Shown: piece after piece, positions 1 through 5,306 of the stretch
Layout: each line of letters begins with the position of its first letter
How positions within the stretch are numbered: position 1 is the stretch's first letter
From: an uncultured cyanobacterium
GTDB lineage: Bacteria; Cyanobacteriota; Cyanobacteriia; PCC-6307; Cyanobiaceae
Reading direction: 5' to 3'
Assembly (NCBI GenBank): GCA_903934745.1
Contig: CAIZOZ010000370.1
Location: forward strand, 1 to 5,306
DNA length: 5,306 nt
The notes under the pieces: generated by a model
The model's database searches: none
The model's input: the letters and a program-made list of their open reading frames with translations, nothing else
What the model was told of the DNA's origin: nothing
Made by a program: the position numbers and the translations under genes

Positions 1-560
1 AGCACCACGGTGCTGTTGCCATAACGACGGCTGTCCCGCAGTTGCCAGCCACTGGGTGGGGCCGGCACCCGAGCGCTGGGGCATTCCCACACCAGGGTGC
101 CACCGGCGCTGAGCCAGTGGCCCTCAGCCACGGCGGCGGCGATGGCGCTGTGCAGGTCGATGGGCCAGGGCGGGTCGGCGTAGATCAGATCGAAGCCAGC
201 CGAGCGCTGGGCCTGGGCGTCATCAGGCCGAGCCAGCCAGGACAGCACCTCCGCCTGCAGCACCGCAAACGACGGCGGCGGACCCTGTCGCCTCAGACCG
301 CCGGCCACGGCGGCCAGATTGGCCCGGGCCACGGCGGCGATGCGCCGGTCTTGCTCGACGGCCACCACCTGGGAGGCCCCCCGCTGCAGGGCTTCGCAGG
401 CCATCACCCCGCTGCCGCAGCAGAGATCCAGCCAGCGACAGCCCGCCAGCTCCGGGGCCAGCAGATTGAACACGGCCTGGCGCACCCGGGCGGCCGTCGG
501 CCTGGCCAGCTCGCCGGGGGGGCTCTGCAGGCGACGCCCGCCACTGAGTCGCAGGCTCAC
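1..560 (-). CDS. rsmD: 16S rRNA (guanine-966-N2)-methyltransferase RsmD, 3' end cut by window edge
   Basis: RsmD uses S-adenosylmethionine to methylate the N2 of G966 of 16S rRNA during assembly of the small ribosomal subunit. I translated this frame by hand from a GTG at 560; it gives 186 codons before the edge. The N-terminus carries the family pattern RLSGGRRL...RPT..RVRQAVFNLL (residues 4-34). The SAM-binding motif I is DLCCGSGVMACEA (45-57), followed by the acidic VAVEQD (66-71). The catalytic motif is ADPPW (128-132), where many RsmD proteins have DPPY. The tail RRYGNSTVV (178-186) matches the family's usual C-terminal RRYG motif, so only a few residues should be missing. The GTG overlaps the hisH stop as GTGA (560-557), which supports the start and suggests translational coupling. 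Identity is well supported by motifs; the use of W in DPPW is seen directly and its effect is unknown. Confidence 0.9.
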   Translation of the reverse strand, partial: MSLRLSGGRRLQSPPGELARPTAARVRQAVFNLLAPELAGCRWLDLCCGSGVMACEALQRGASQVVAVEQDRRIAAVARANLAAVAGGLRRQGPPPSFAVLQAEVLSWLARPDDAQAQRSAGFDLIYADPPWPIDLHSAIAAAVAEGHWLSAGGTLVWECPSARVPAPPSGWQLRDSRRYGNSTVV

Positions 561-1180
561 CGGCGGGCCACCCACTCGAGCCAGCGGCGCAACATCGCCA
601 CCCCGACCGGCCCCGATTTTTCCGGATGGAACTGGCAGGCGGCGATCGTGTCCTGCCACAGGGCCGCCGTCACCGGCGTCCCGGCCCAGTCCACCCAGGC
701 CGTGACACTTTCGGGCCGAGCGGGGACAGCGGCGTAGGAGTGCACGAAATACACCCAGGCGTCGTGGTCATCGCTGCCCAGCAGCGGACTAGCCACCCCT
801 GGCAGCAGCGGCGCCCAGCCCATGTGGGGAATCGGCTGGTGCGGCATCCGCGGCAGGGCTTGCACTCGGCCGGCCAGCAGGCCCAGGCCGGGGCTCTGGC
901 CCTCGTCGCTGGCTTCGAACAACAGCTGCAGGCCCAGGCAGATGCCGAGCAGGGGGCGACCGGCAGCGCAGGAGGCTTGGATCGCTGCCACCAGCTGGCC
1001 TTGCTGCAACCGCTCCATGGCGGGATCAAACGCGCCCACCCCCGGCAGCACCAGGGCATCGCAACCCTCCATCGCGGCAGCGCCATGGATCGGGATGATC
1101 TCGGCCTCAAGCCGCTCAAACGCCCGCTGCACTGAATGCAGATTGCCCATGCCGTAGTCGATCAGGCCGATACGACTCAT
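557..1180 (-). CDS. hisH: Imidazole glycerol phosphate synthase, glutamine amidotransferase subunit HisH
   Basis: HisH is the class I glutaminase subunit of imidazole glycerol phosphate synthase in histidine biosynthesis. It hydrolyses glutamine and channels ammonia to HisF, which converts PRFAR to imidazole glycerol phosphate and AICAR. At 207 residues it has normal family length. The N-terminus GLIDYGMGNLHSVQRAFERL (residues 5-24) and PGVGAF (46-51) are typical. The nucleophile elbow GICLGLQLLFEAS places the catalytic Cys at 81. HMGW (119-122) and YFVHSYA (144-150) are conserved family motifs, and QFHPEKSG gives the His185/Glu187 pair of the triad. The ATG at 1180 overlaps the stop of the upstream LOG gene as ATGA, and a GGAG lies nine bases before it. 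The gene overlaps rsmD downstream by four bases. The partner hisF is not in the window. No odd residues were seen. Confidence 0.97.
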   Translation of the reverse strand: MSRIGLIDYGMGNLHSVQRAFERLEAEIIPIHGAAAMEGCDALVLPGVGAFDPAMERLQQGQLVAAIQASCAAGRPLLGICLGLQLLFEASDEGQSPGLGLLAGRVQALPRMPHQPIPHMGWAPLLPGVASPLLGSDDHDAWVYFVHSYAAVPARPESVTAWVDWAGTPVTAALWQDTIAACQFHPEKSGPVGVAMLRRWLEWVARR

Positions 1181-2193
1181 CGGTCCACGCTCCCCTGGGG
1201 AACCCGGGCGGCCGGCTGATCCAGGGCGGGGCTGGCGGGCAGCTCCAGGCCATTGAGATGGTCGATGAACTGGTACAGGCGACCCACCCGTCGCTTGTCG
1301 AGGCGCAGTCGCAGGCAGGGAAACATCAGGCCATTGTCATCGACGCTTTCCCCGGCCTGGATGGCTCCTTCCTCCAGCATGTCGGCAAACTCATGGTTCA
1401 ACTGGGGCAGCAGCTGGCGTGGGATCGGCGCATTCAGCAGCAGCTCGGTGCGGTCTTCGCCGGGGCGGGCACTGTGAAAGACGCGGTAGAAGCGGCTGAT
1501 GTGGGCGACAGCCTCTTCGGCGCAGCTGGCCTCCACGATCAGGTCCCCATCTTCCGGTGAGATCAGCTGCCGTTCGGCCAGCACCTGGTGGATGCTCTGC
1601 TTCCACTGGCACCAGAAGTCGTCGCCGGCCGGAGCCAGCAGCACCAGGGGGATGGGGGGGGTGCGACCGGTCTGGATCAAGGTGAGGCACTCGAACAATT
1701 CATCGAGGGTGCCGAAGCCACCGGGCAGCACCAGCAGGGCATCGCTTTCGCGCAGAAAGAAAAGCTTGCGGGTGAAGAAATAGCGGAAGAACAGCAGCCG
1801 GCCTTGGCTGGCGCTGATGAAGCGATTGGCGTGCTGCTCGAAGGGCAGATCGACATTGAGGCCGATGCTGTGTTCACAGCCAGCACCGCTGATGGCGCCT
1901 TCCATCACGCCAGCGCCAGCGCCGGTCATCACCTCAAAACCGGCCTCCACCGCCAGGCGGGCCACCTGTTTCGCCAGCACGTAGCAAGGATCCTGCACCT
2001 GGGTGCGGGCCGATCCGAACACGGTGATCTTGCGGGCCGAGCGCCGGGGTCGGAACACCTCCAGCGCTTCACTGATGTCCGCCAGGCAGCCGCTCACCAG
2101 CCGCCAGGCATCGGCTTCATTCTCATCACGCGCCACCTCCAGCAGGGAGATGACGGCATGTTCGATGAGGCGCCGCTGGGGATGGCCTTGCAA
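1177..2193 (-). CDS. LOG-family (TIGR00730-like) Rossmann-fold protein with extra N- and C-terminal regions
   Basis: The core (about residues 54-240) is a LOG/lysine decarboxylase-like nucleotide-binding fold. Visible motifs are ITVFGSAR (56-63), TGAGAGVMEGA (90-100), RYFFTRK (137-143) and the hallmark LPGGFGTLDELFE (156-168). LOG enzymes release the base from cytokinin or AMP-type nucleoside 5'-monophosphates, with the PGGxGTxxE motif at the phosphate and ribose site. Here the glycine-rich loop is GAGAGVME rather than the common GGGxxGLMG, and the protein (338 residues) is much longer than typical LOG proteins of about 190. About 50 residues precede the core, and about 100 follow it that I do not recognise. 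The substrate is therefore unknown. The start is uncertain. TTG at 2193 is the first conventional start and lacks a clear Shine-Dalgarno site. The frame stays open upstream through a proline-rich stretch to a CTG at 2256 that overlaps the trxA stop. The 3' end overlaps hisH by four bases, so the two are probably coupled. Confidence 0.85.
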   Translation of the reverse strand: MQGHPQRRLIEHAVISLLEVARDENEADAWRLVSGCLADISEALEVFRPRRSARKITVFGSARTQVQDPCYVLAKQVARLAVEAGFEVMTGAGAGVMEGAISGAGCEHSIGLNVDLPFEQHANRFISASQGRLLFFRYFFTRKLFFLRESDALLVLPGGFGTLDELFECLTLIQTGRTPPIPLVLLAPAGDDFWCQWKQSIHQVLAERQLISPEDGDLIVEASCAEEAVAHISRFYRVFHSARPGEDRTELLLNAPIPRQLLPQLNHEFADMLEEGAIQAGESVDDNGLMFPCLRLRLDKRRVGRLYQFIDHLNGLELPASPALDQPAARVPQGSVDR

Positions 2194-2252
2194 CTGGTCA
2201 GCCAGGGCCTGGAGCGGGCTGCGGGGGGTTGGGGCTACGGGAGGTGAGGGGC

Positions 2253-2579
2253 TCAGAGGTGCTTGGAGATGGTGCCGGAGAGGGTGGTCTTGGGCACGGC
2301 ACCGACGACGGTGTCGACCTTCTCGCCGCCCTTGAACAGCATCAGGGTGGGGATGCTGCGAATGCCGTACTGGCTGGCGACGTTGGGGTTCTCGTCGGTG
2401 TTGAGCTTGAACACCTTGATCTTGCCTTCGAATTCCTTGGCGATTTCATCGACGATCGGCGCCACCATGCGGCAGGGGCCGCACCAGGGGGCCCAGAAGT
2501 CCACCAGCACGGGCACCTCGCTTTTCAGAACATCCTGATCAAAGGAAGCGTCGGTGACGGCGGCTGCGCTGCTGGACAT
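2253..2579 (-). CDS. trxA: Thioredoxin (m-type)
   Basis: This is a 108-residue classical thioredoxin, the small cytosolic dithiol protein that reduces disulfides in target enzymes. In cyanobacteria it receives electrons from ferredoxin-thioredoxin or NADPH-thioredoxin reductase. The redox site FWAPWCGPCRM places the active cysteines at 33 and 36. The cis-proline is Pro77 in RSIPTLMLF. DENPNVASQYGI (62-73) and the C-terminal GAVPKTTL region (93-100) match bacterial and chloroplast m-type proteins. The ATG at 2579 gives full family length. Only an AAAGG touching the ATG resembles a Shine-Dalgarno site, and it is too close to be ideal. The gene lies downstream of the Yfr1 terminator, so it probably has its own promoter in 2580-2685. 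It is likely the first gene of the trxA-LOG-hisH-rsmD operon. Confidence 0.97.
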   Translation of the reverse strand: MSSSAAAVTDASFDQDVLKSEVPVLVDFWAPWCGPCRMVAPIVDEIAKEFEGKIKVFKLNTDENPNVASQYGIRSIPTLMLFKGGEKVDTVVGAVPKTTLSGTISKHL

Positions 2580-2604
2580 CCTTTCTGGGGGTTAGGTTCC
2601 GGCG

Positions 2605-2634
2605 AATCTAGCAACGCTCTTCCGGTGCTACCAA
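2605..2634 (-). promoter_or_regulatory. Candidate sigma70-type promoter for the trxA operon
   Basis: On the minus strand TTGGTA (2634-2629) and TAGATT (2610-2605) are separated by 18 bases, and each matches four of six positions of TTGACA and TATAAT. Initiation would fall near 2598, giving a leader of about 20 bases before the trxA ATG. The site lies just downstream of a terminator, where a new promoter is expected. The match is weak and rests on position as much as on sequence. Confidence 0.3.
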
Positions 2635-2685
2635 CGCACCGGCCCATGGTGTTGCAGGCCTTAAGGCGTTGGTGCTTTTCAAGAC

Positions 2686-2707
2686 AAAAAGCCCGGACGC
2701 GCCGGGC
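2686..2707 (-). terminator. Rho-independent terminator of yfr1 and probably guaB3
   Basis: On the minus strand GCCCGG (2707-2702) and CCGGGC (2696-2691) form a perfect six-base GC stem around a five-base loop. TTTTT (2690-2686) and then GTCTT follow at once. It lies about 105 bases beyond the guaB3 stop and would also stop guaB3 read-through, separating guaB3 and yfr1 from the trxA operon. Confidence 0.85.
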
Positions 2708-2761
2708 CGGGGGGTGTGAGGAGTGTGCGAGCCGGAGCCCCCACAAACTGAGGCTAGCTCC
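2686..2761 (-). ncRNA. yfr1: Yfr1 cyanobacterial small regulatory RNA
   Basis: The minus strand contains an exact copy of ACTCCTCACAC (2724-2714), the nearly invariant core of Yfr1. It is flanked as in known homologs by CAC before and CC after. The core lies between two hairpins. The 5' hairpin pairs GGAGC (2761-2757) with GCTCC (2738-2734), and inside it CCTC (2753-2750) with GGGG (2742-2739), leaving a three-base bulge and a seven-base loop. The 3' hairpin is a terminator ending in five T. Yfr1 is known to lie between guaB and trxA in marine picocyanobacteria, and that is the position here. It is a short, abundant trans-acting RNA whose unpaired core base-pairs with mRNAs; outer-membrane porin messages are known targets in Prochlorococcus. 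The 3' end is firm. The 5' end is not: the full hairpin gives about 76 nt, whereas a weak TAGCCT at 2756-2751 would start the RNA near 2742 (about 57 nt, nearer to published lengths). In that shorter form GGGGG could instead pair with the C-run after the core. Confidence 0.88.
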
Positions 2762-2811
2762 ATCTCGGCCTGAGGCGGGCTCGTCCTGAACTGAGACTTA
2801 CCTGGGTTCCC

Positions 2812-3975
2812 CTACTTGCCCATGCCCAGCTGCTGGGCCTTCTGGTACACCTTGCCCTCGGTGAGCAGCGACGGGGCCACCACCACTTCCACCTGCTGCA
2901 TCTCCTTGATGCTGCGGGCTCCGAGGGTGCCCATCGAGGTGCGGATGCAGCCCAGCAGGTTCTGGGTGCCGTCATCGAGGCTGGCGGGCCCCCGCAGGAT
3001 TTTCTCGAGGCTGCCGGTGGTGCCCACTTTGATGCGGGTGCCGCGGGGCAGCACCGGACTCGGTGTGGCCATGCCCCAGTGGAAGCCACGGCCGGGAGCT
3101 TCGGCGGCCCGGGCGATCGGGGAGCCGATCATCACGGCATCCGCACCACAGGCCAGGCACTTGCAGATGTCGCCGCCGGTGACAATGCCACCGTCGGCCA
3201 CGATCGGCACGTAGCGGCCGCTTTCGCGTTCGTAGTCATCGCGGGCAGCGGCGCAGTCGGCCACGGCGGTGGCCTGGGGAATGCCGATGCCGAGCACGCC
3301 GCGGGAGGTGCAGGCGGCGCCGGGGCCGATCCCCACCATCACGCCGGCCGCCCCGGCCCGCATCAGCTGCAGCGCCACCTCATAGGTCACGCAATTGCCG
3401 AGCACGACCGGCACGCCCATCTCGCGGCAGAGGGTCTGCAGATCCAGGGTTTCCTGGCCTGCCGGGCCGATGTGTTCGGTGGACACCACCGTGGCCTGCA
3501 CAAAGAACAGATCCGCACCGGCCTCGGCAATCGCCTTGCCGAAGCGCAGCGCCGCCACCGGGGTGGCGCTAACGGCGGCGATGCCTCCCCGTTGCTTGAT
3601 CTCGCCGATGCGCTGGCGGATCAGGTCTTCACGCACCGGCTGGCTGTAGAGCTCCTGCATCAGCGGCACGAAGTCCTCCTTGCCGACGGCAGCGATCCGA
3701 TCCAGCACCGGATTGGGATCGTCGTAGCGGCACTGGACGCCCTCCAGGTTCAACACCCCCATGGCGCCCAGCTGGGACAGGGCCACGCACATGTCGACAT
3801 CGACGACGCCATCCATGGCGCTGGCGATGATCGGGATCTCGCGGCTGAGGCCACCGAGGCTCCAGCTGGCGTCAGTCACCGCTGGATCGACGGTGCGACC
3901 GCCGGGCACAAGGGCGATCTCATCGATGCCGTAGGCGCGGCGGACGGTTCGGGAACGACCGAGCTGAAGGTTCAC
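2812..3975 (-). CDS. guaB3: GuaB3-type IMP dehydrogenase family protein
   Basis: This belongs to the IMP dehydrogenase/GMP reductase family. The cyanobacterial GuaB3 branch has been reported to act as an IMP dehydrogenase (IMP + NAD+ to XMP), the committed step to GTP. From the GTG at 3975 it is 387 residues, shorter than classical GuaB (about 490) because it lacks the two CBS domains. The N-terminus LGRSRTVRRAYGIDEIALVPG (from residue 5) is diagnostic for this branch. ASAMDGVVD (51-59) is the IMPDH-like substrate segment. GIGPGAACTSR (215-225) is the catalytic loop with Cys222, and ADGGI (260-264) and MIGSPIA (282-288) are phosphate-binding segments. A TTG at 4008 would add 11 residues that fit the family poorly, so GTG was chosen. 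The bases around that TTG (TGATAGTTT, 4007-3999) loosely resemble an extended -10 element and may belong to the promoter instead. Yfr1 and its terminator follow. Confidence 0.93.
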   Translation of the reverse strand: MNLQLGRSRTVRRAYGIDEIALVPGGRTVDPAVTDASWSLGGLSREIPIIASAMDGVVDVDMCVALSQLGAMGVLNLEGVQCRYDDPNPVLDRIAAVGKEDFVPLMQELYSQPVREDLIRQRIGEIKQRGGIAAVSATPVAALRFGKAIAEAGADLFFVQATVVSTEHIGPAGQETLDLQTLCREMGVPVVLGNCVTYEVALQLMRAGAAGVMVGIGPGAACTSRGVLGIGIPQATAVADCAAARDDYERESGRYVPIVADGGIVTGGDICKCLACGADAVMIGSPIARAAEAPGRGFHWGMATPSPVLPRGTRIKVGTTGSLEKILRGPASLDDGTQNLLGCIRTSMGTLGARSIKEMQQVEVVVAPSLLTEGKVYQKAQQLGMGK

Positions 3976-4064
3976 CGGAGAGGGCACGCAGTTGAGACAA
4001 ACTATCAACCGGACCGCAGCAGAGCTGGTATCGGCGCCGTTGGCCCTGCCTTGGCCCCGGCTTC

Positions 4065-4850
4065 TCAGTCCTGACCGATGAACGCCTGCCAGCGCCGGTT
4101 CCAGGTGGCCAGCACCTGCTGCCGCTCCCTGGTTTTAACCAACTTGGTGAGGCTGAAACGCACGAACACGATCAGACCGGTGAGCTCCAGCAGCCCCGAC
4201 AGCAGCGGGATGTCATTGAGCGTGCCGACCACGGTGGCGTAGAGCCGCAGGGCCAGAATCACGCCCACCAGGATCGCCACGCCTTTGAGCGGGCCCTGGA
4301 TCTTCTGCCATTGGTGGGCCAGCTCGCCGGAGTTGAACCAGGCGTTCAGCTTGGCCACCAGCAGTTCCCATTCGCCGCCGTCGCCCTCGGCCCTGGCGGC
4401 CGTCTCCAGTGGCGGCACCGCGATCGTGGTGGCGATGCCGGCGGGTTCGGCGGCGGCGGCTGGTTCGGGCTCCGATCCGCTGACAGCAGGAGCCGGTTCG
4501 GGGCTCGGGGCCGCGAAAGGATGGAAGGAGGGGCTGACAGGCTCGGTAGGCGAGTCCTCCGATCCGGATGCCGCCGTTGCGATCCAGGGGGCTGCGCCAG
4601 GGCTGGTTCCGGCCGTGCTGGTTTCGGCTGAATCTTCCGGGCTGATCGCCGTGGCCGCTGGCGGGGATTCGCCGCCGCTGCTTGTCTCAGCGTTGTCAGC
4701 CCCATCGGGGCCAGCCCCATCGGGCGCGCCCGGGTCGGCCGTGCGGCCAGCGCTGGCCGGGTAGGGGCCTTCGCCACTGAACTGGAAAGGGGTCTCGCCA
4801 GAGGTGGTTTCGCCGGCGGCGGATTCCGGCGACAGGGGGGTCTCGGCCAT
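4065..4850 (-). CDS. CAAD-domain (CURT1-like) membrane protein with long disordered N-terminus
   Basis: The C-terminal 100 residues form a CAAD domain (cyanobacterial aminoacyl-tRNA synthetase appended domain), related to the CURT1 proteins that bend plant thylakoid membranes. It has an amphipathic lead-in (WELLVAKLNAWFNSG, 161-175) and two membrane helices (about 188-210 and 214-234) joined by a short turn containing NDIPLL, followed by a basic tail (KLVKTRERQQ, 236-245). In cyanobacteria the domain anchors proteins to thylakoid membranes. No tRNA synthetase domain is present, so this is the stand-alone form. Residues 1-155 are low-complexity, rich in Ala, Pro, Ser, Gly, Thr and Glu, with almost no Lys or Arg, and are probably disordered and acidic. 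SPE-containing segments recur at 7-20 and 70-83. The ATG at 4850 lacks a clear Shine-Dalgarno site. The gene follows the HcyBio-like gene by 69 bases with no T-tailed terminator between them, so they may be co-transcribed. The role of the N-terminus is unknown. Confidence 0.85.
   Translation of the reverse strand: MAETPLSPESAAGETTSGETPFQFSGEGPYPASAGRTADPGAPDGAGPDGADNAETSSGGESPPAATAISPEDSAETSTAGTSPGAAPWIATAASGSEDSPTEPVSPSFHPFAAPSPEPAPAVSGSEPEPAAAAEPAGIATTIAVPPLETAARAEGDGGEWELLVAKLNAWFNSGELAHQWQKIQGPLKGVAILVGVILALRLYATVVGTLNDIPLLSGLLELTGLIVFVRFSLTKLVKTRERQQVLATWNRRWQAFIGQD
4697..4724. repeat. Short tandem repeat, 15-base period, inside the CAAD protein gene
   Basis: CAGCCCCATCGGG occurs at 4697-4709 and again at 4712-4724, a period of 15 bases or five codons. 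On the coding strand it encodes the PDGAG-PDGAD segment (around residues 43-52) of the disordered N-terminus. The whole-codon period keeps the frame, so this looks like a recent in-frame slippage duplication in low-constraint sequence. Confidence 0.75.
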
Positions 4851-4919
4851 GGGGACGGATCGGGCTGGGCGGAGCTTACGGCCGTTTCCGGGCCCCGTCC
4901 CCCCGGCGCTGCTGCCGGC

Positions 4920-5306
4920 TCAGGTCTCCAGGGCGATCAATCCGGGTCGCGGCGACAGCGGTTGCAGCGGCAACCGCAGCGGGAAGCGCCCGTCGACCAG
5001 GCGTGCCACCAGCTCGCTGGCCATGGCCGCCGCCAGTCGCGGGCTATGGGCCGGTGCCGCCGCAATCAGGCGGCCATCCACCTCGATCTGGCCCGCTTTC
5101 AGGGCGCTGTAAGGAACCCCGCCGAAACTGGGTTTGATGCGTCTTGGAATCGAGATGTCCAGCACCGGTGCCTCCAGGTCCTCGTCCATGGCGGCGGCCT
5201 GGATGGCGATGCTGGCATTGAGCAGCGGCACGGGCGCGGCGATCGCCACCAGCAGGGCGCTGCCATGGCCTTCGAAATAGGCCGCCCGCAGCCAGCGGGG
5301 ATCGAG
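4920..5306 (-). CDS. Homocysteine biosynthesis protein, HcyBio (DUF39) family, C-terminal part, 5' end outside window
   Basis: The frame is open from the right edge to a TGA at 4922-4920, giving 128 residues of the C-terminus. The pattern fits the DUF39/HcyBio family (COG1900). LLVAIAAPVPLLNASIA (18-34 of the visible part) corresponds to the family's IGVPIPxLNEEIA. DEDLEAPVLDISIPRRIKPSFGGVPYSALKAGQIEVDGR corresponds to its DEDI...D..IPRR.RP..G.V.Y.EL..G.I.I.G segment, and AAAPAHSPRLA to its TAPLSSLYKA. In methanogens the family makes homocysteine from aspartate semialdehyde and sulfide together with a NIL/ferredoxin-domain partner; the role in cyanobacteria is not established. A GTG at 5249 is an internal codon, not the start, because homologous sequence (WLRAAYFEGHGSALL) continues upstream to the edge. 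The match was made from memory of the family pattern, and the catalytic cysteine region expected further upstream is not visible. Confidence 0.7.
   Translation of the reverse strand, partial: LDPRWLRAAYFEGHGSALLVAIAAPVPLLNASIAIQAAAMDEDLEAPVLDISIPRRIKPSFGGVPYSALKAGQIEVDGRLIAAAPAHSPRLAAAMASELVARLVDGRFPLRLPLQPLSPRPGLIALET

Noticed and set aside
42..737. A 231-codon plus-strand open frame across rsmD and hisH
   Set aside because: It spans the antisense of two motif-confirmed genes and their overlap. The product is a low-complexity shadow.
1588..2247. A 219-codon plus-strand open frame opposite the LOG gene
   Set aside because: It is antisense to clear LOG motifs, and its Ala/Gly/Gln/His-rich product has no recognisable domain.
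2674..2692. Inverted repeat GCTTTT/AAAAGC next to the Yfr1 terminator
   Set aside because: It overlaps the T-tail of the stronger GC hairpin and is AT-rich and weak. It probably has no separate role, though it could assist termination.
2525..2746. A 73-codon minus-strand open frame across the Yfr1 terminator into trxA
   Set aside because: It runs through the terminator and the trxA start in a different frame and shows no protein family features; the region is explained by yfr1 and the trxA leader.
3079..4074. A 331-codon plus-strand open frame opposite guaB3
   Set aside because: It is the complement of a well-supported guaB3 gene in GC-rich DNA. Its His/Gly/Ala-rich product shows no family motif and follows the codon-position pattern of the real gene.
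4903..4918. Hairpin CCGGC/GCCGG with a six-base loop between the HcyBio-like and CAAD genes
   Set aside because: There is no T-run on either strand after the stem, and short GC stems are expected by chance here, so it was not called a terminator.
5239..5246. GCGATCGC, the cyanobacterial HIP1 octamer
   Set aside because: Only one copy was found in the window, close to chance in DNA this GC-rich, so it does not show HIP1 enrichment.

Overview
The window is GC-rich, densely packed bacterial DNA with every recognisable gene on the minus strand. It reads as a picocyanobacterium of the Synechococcus/Cyanobium type, probably one of the high-GC lineages. The evidence is a GuaB3-type IMP dehydrogenase, a stand-alone CAAD/CURT1-like thylakoid membrane protein, and the cyanobacterial small RNA Yfr1 lying between guaB3 and trxA. 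No mobile element, CRISPR array, tRNA or rRNA was seen.

Layout in the direction of transcription (right to left): (1) 5306-4920, the C-terminal part of a homocysteine biosynthesis (HcyBio, DUF39) family protein, open at the right edge. (2) 4850-4065, a membrane protein with a long disordered N-terminus and a C-terminal CAAD domain. (3) 3975-2812, guaB3. (4) 2811-2580, an intergenic region holding the Yfr1 small RNA with its exact ACTCCTCACAC core, a rho-independent terminator, and a weak candidate promoter for the next gene. (5) 2579-2253, trxA. (6) 2193-1177 (start uncertain), a LOG-family Rossmann protein. (7) 1180-557, hisH. (8) 560 to the left edge, rsmD, missing only its last few codons.

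Genes 5 to 8 form a compact operon. The LOG-hisH junction is an ATGA overlap and the hisH-rsmD junction a GTGA overlap, so translation is probably coupled. The trxA-LOG junction has a CTGA with the same geometry, in frame with the LOG gene. The Yfr1 terminator separates this operon from guaB3.

The genes share a loose nucleotide theme. HisH supplies ammonia to HisF, whose reaction releases AICAR, a precursor of IMP, and GuaB3 oxidises IMP to XMP. LOG-type proteins cleave or bind nucleoside monophosphates. TrxA is a general disulfide reductase, and RsmD methylates 16S rRNA. The most notable item is the Yfr1 RNA. The rest is largely conserved cyanobacterial core genome, with the LOG-like protein and the disordered CAAD N-terminus the least characterised parts.
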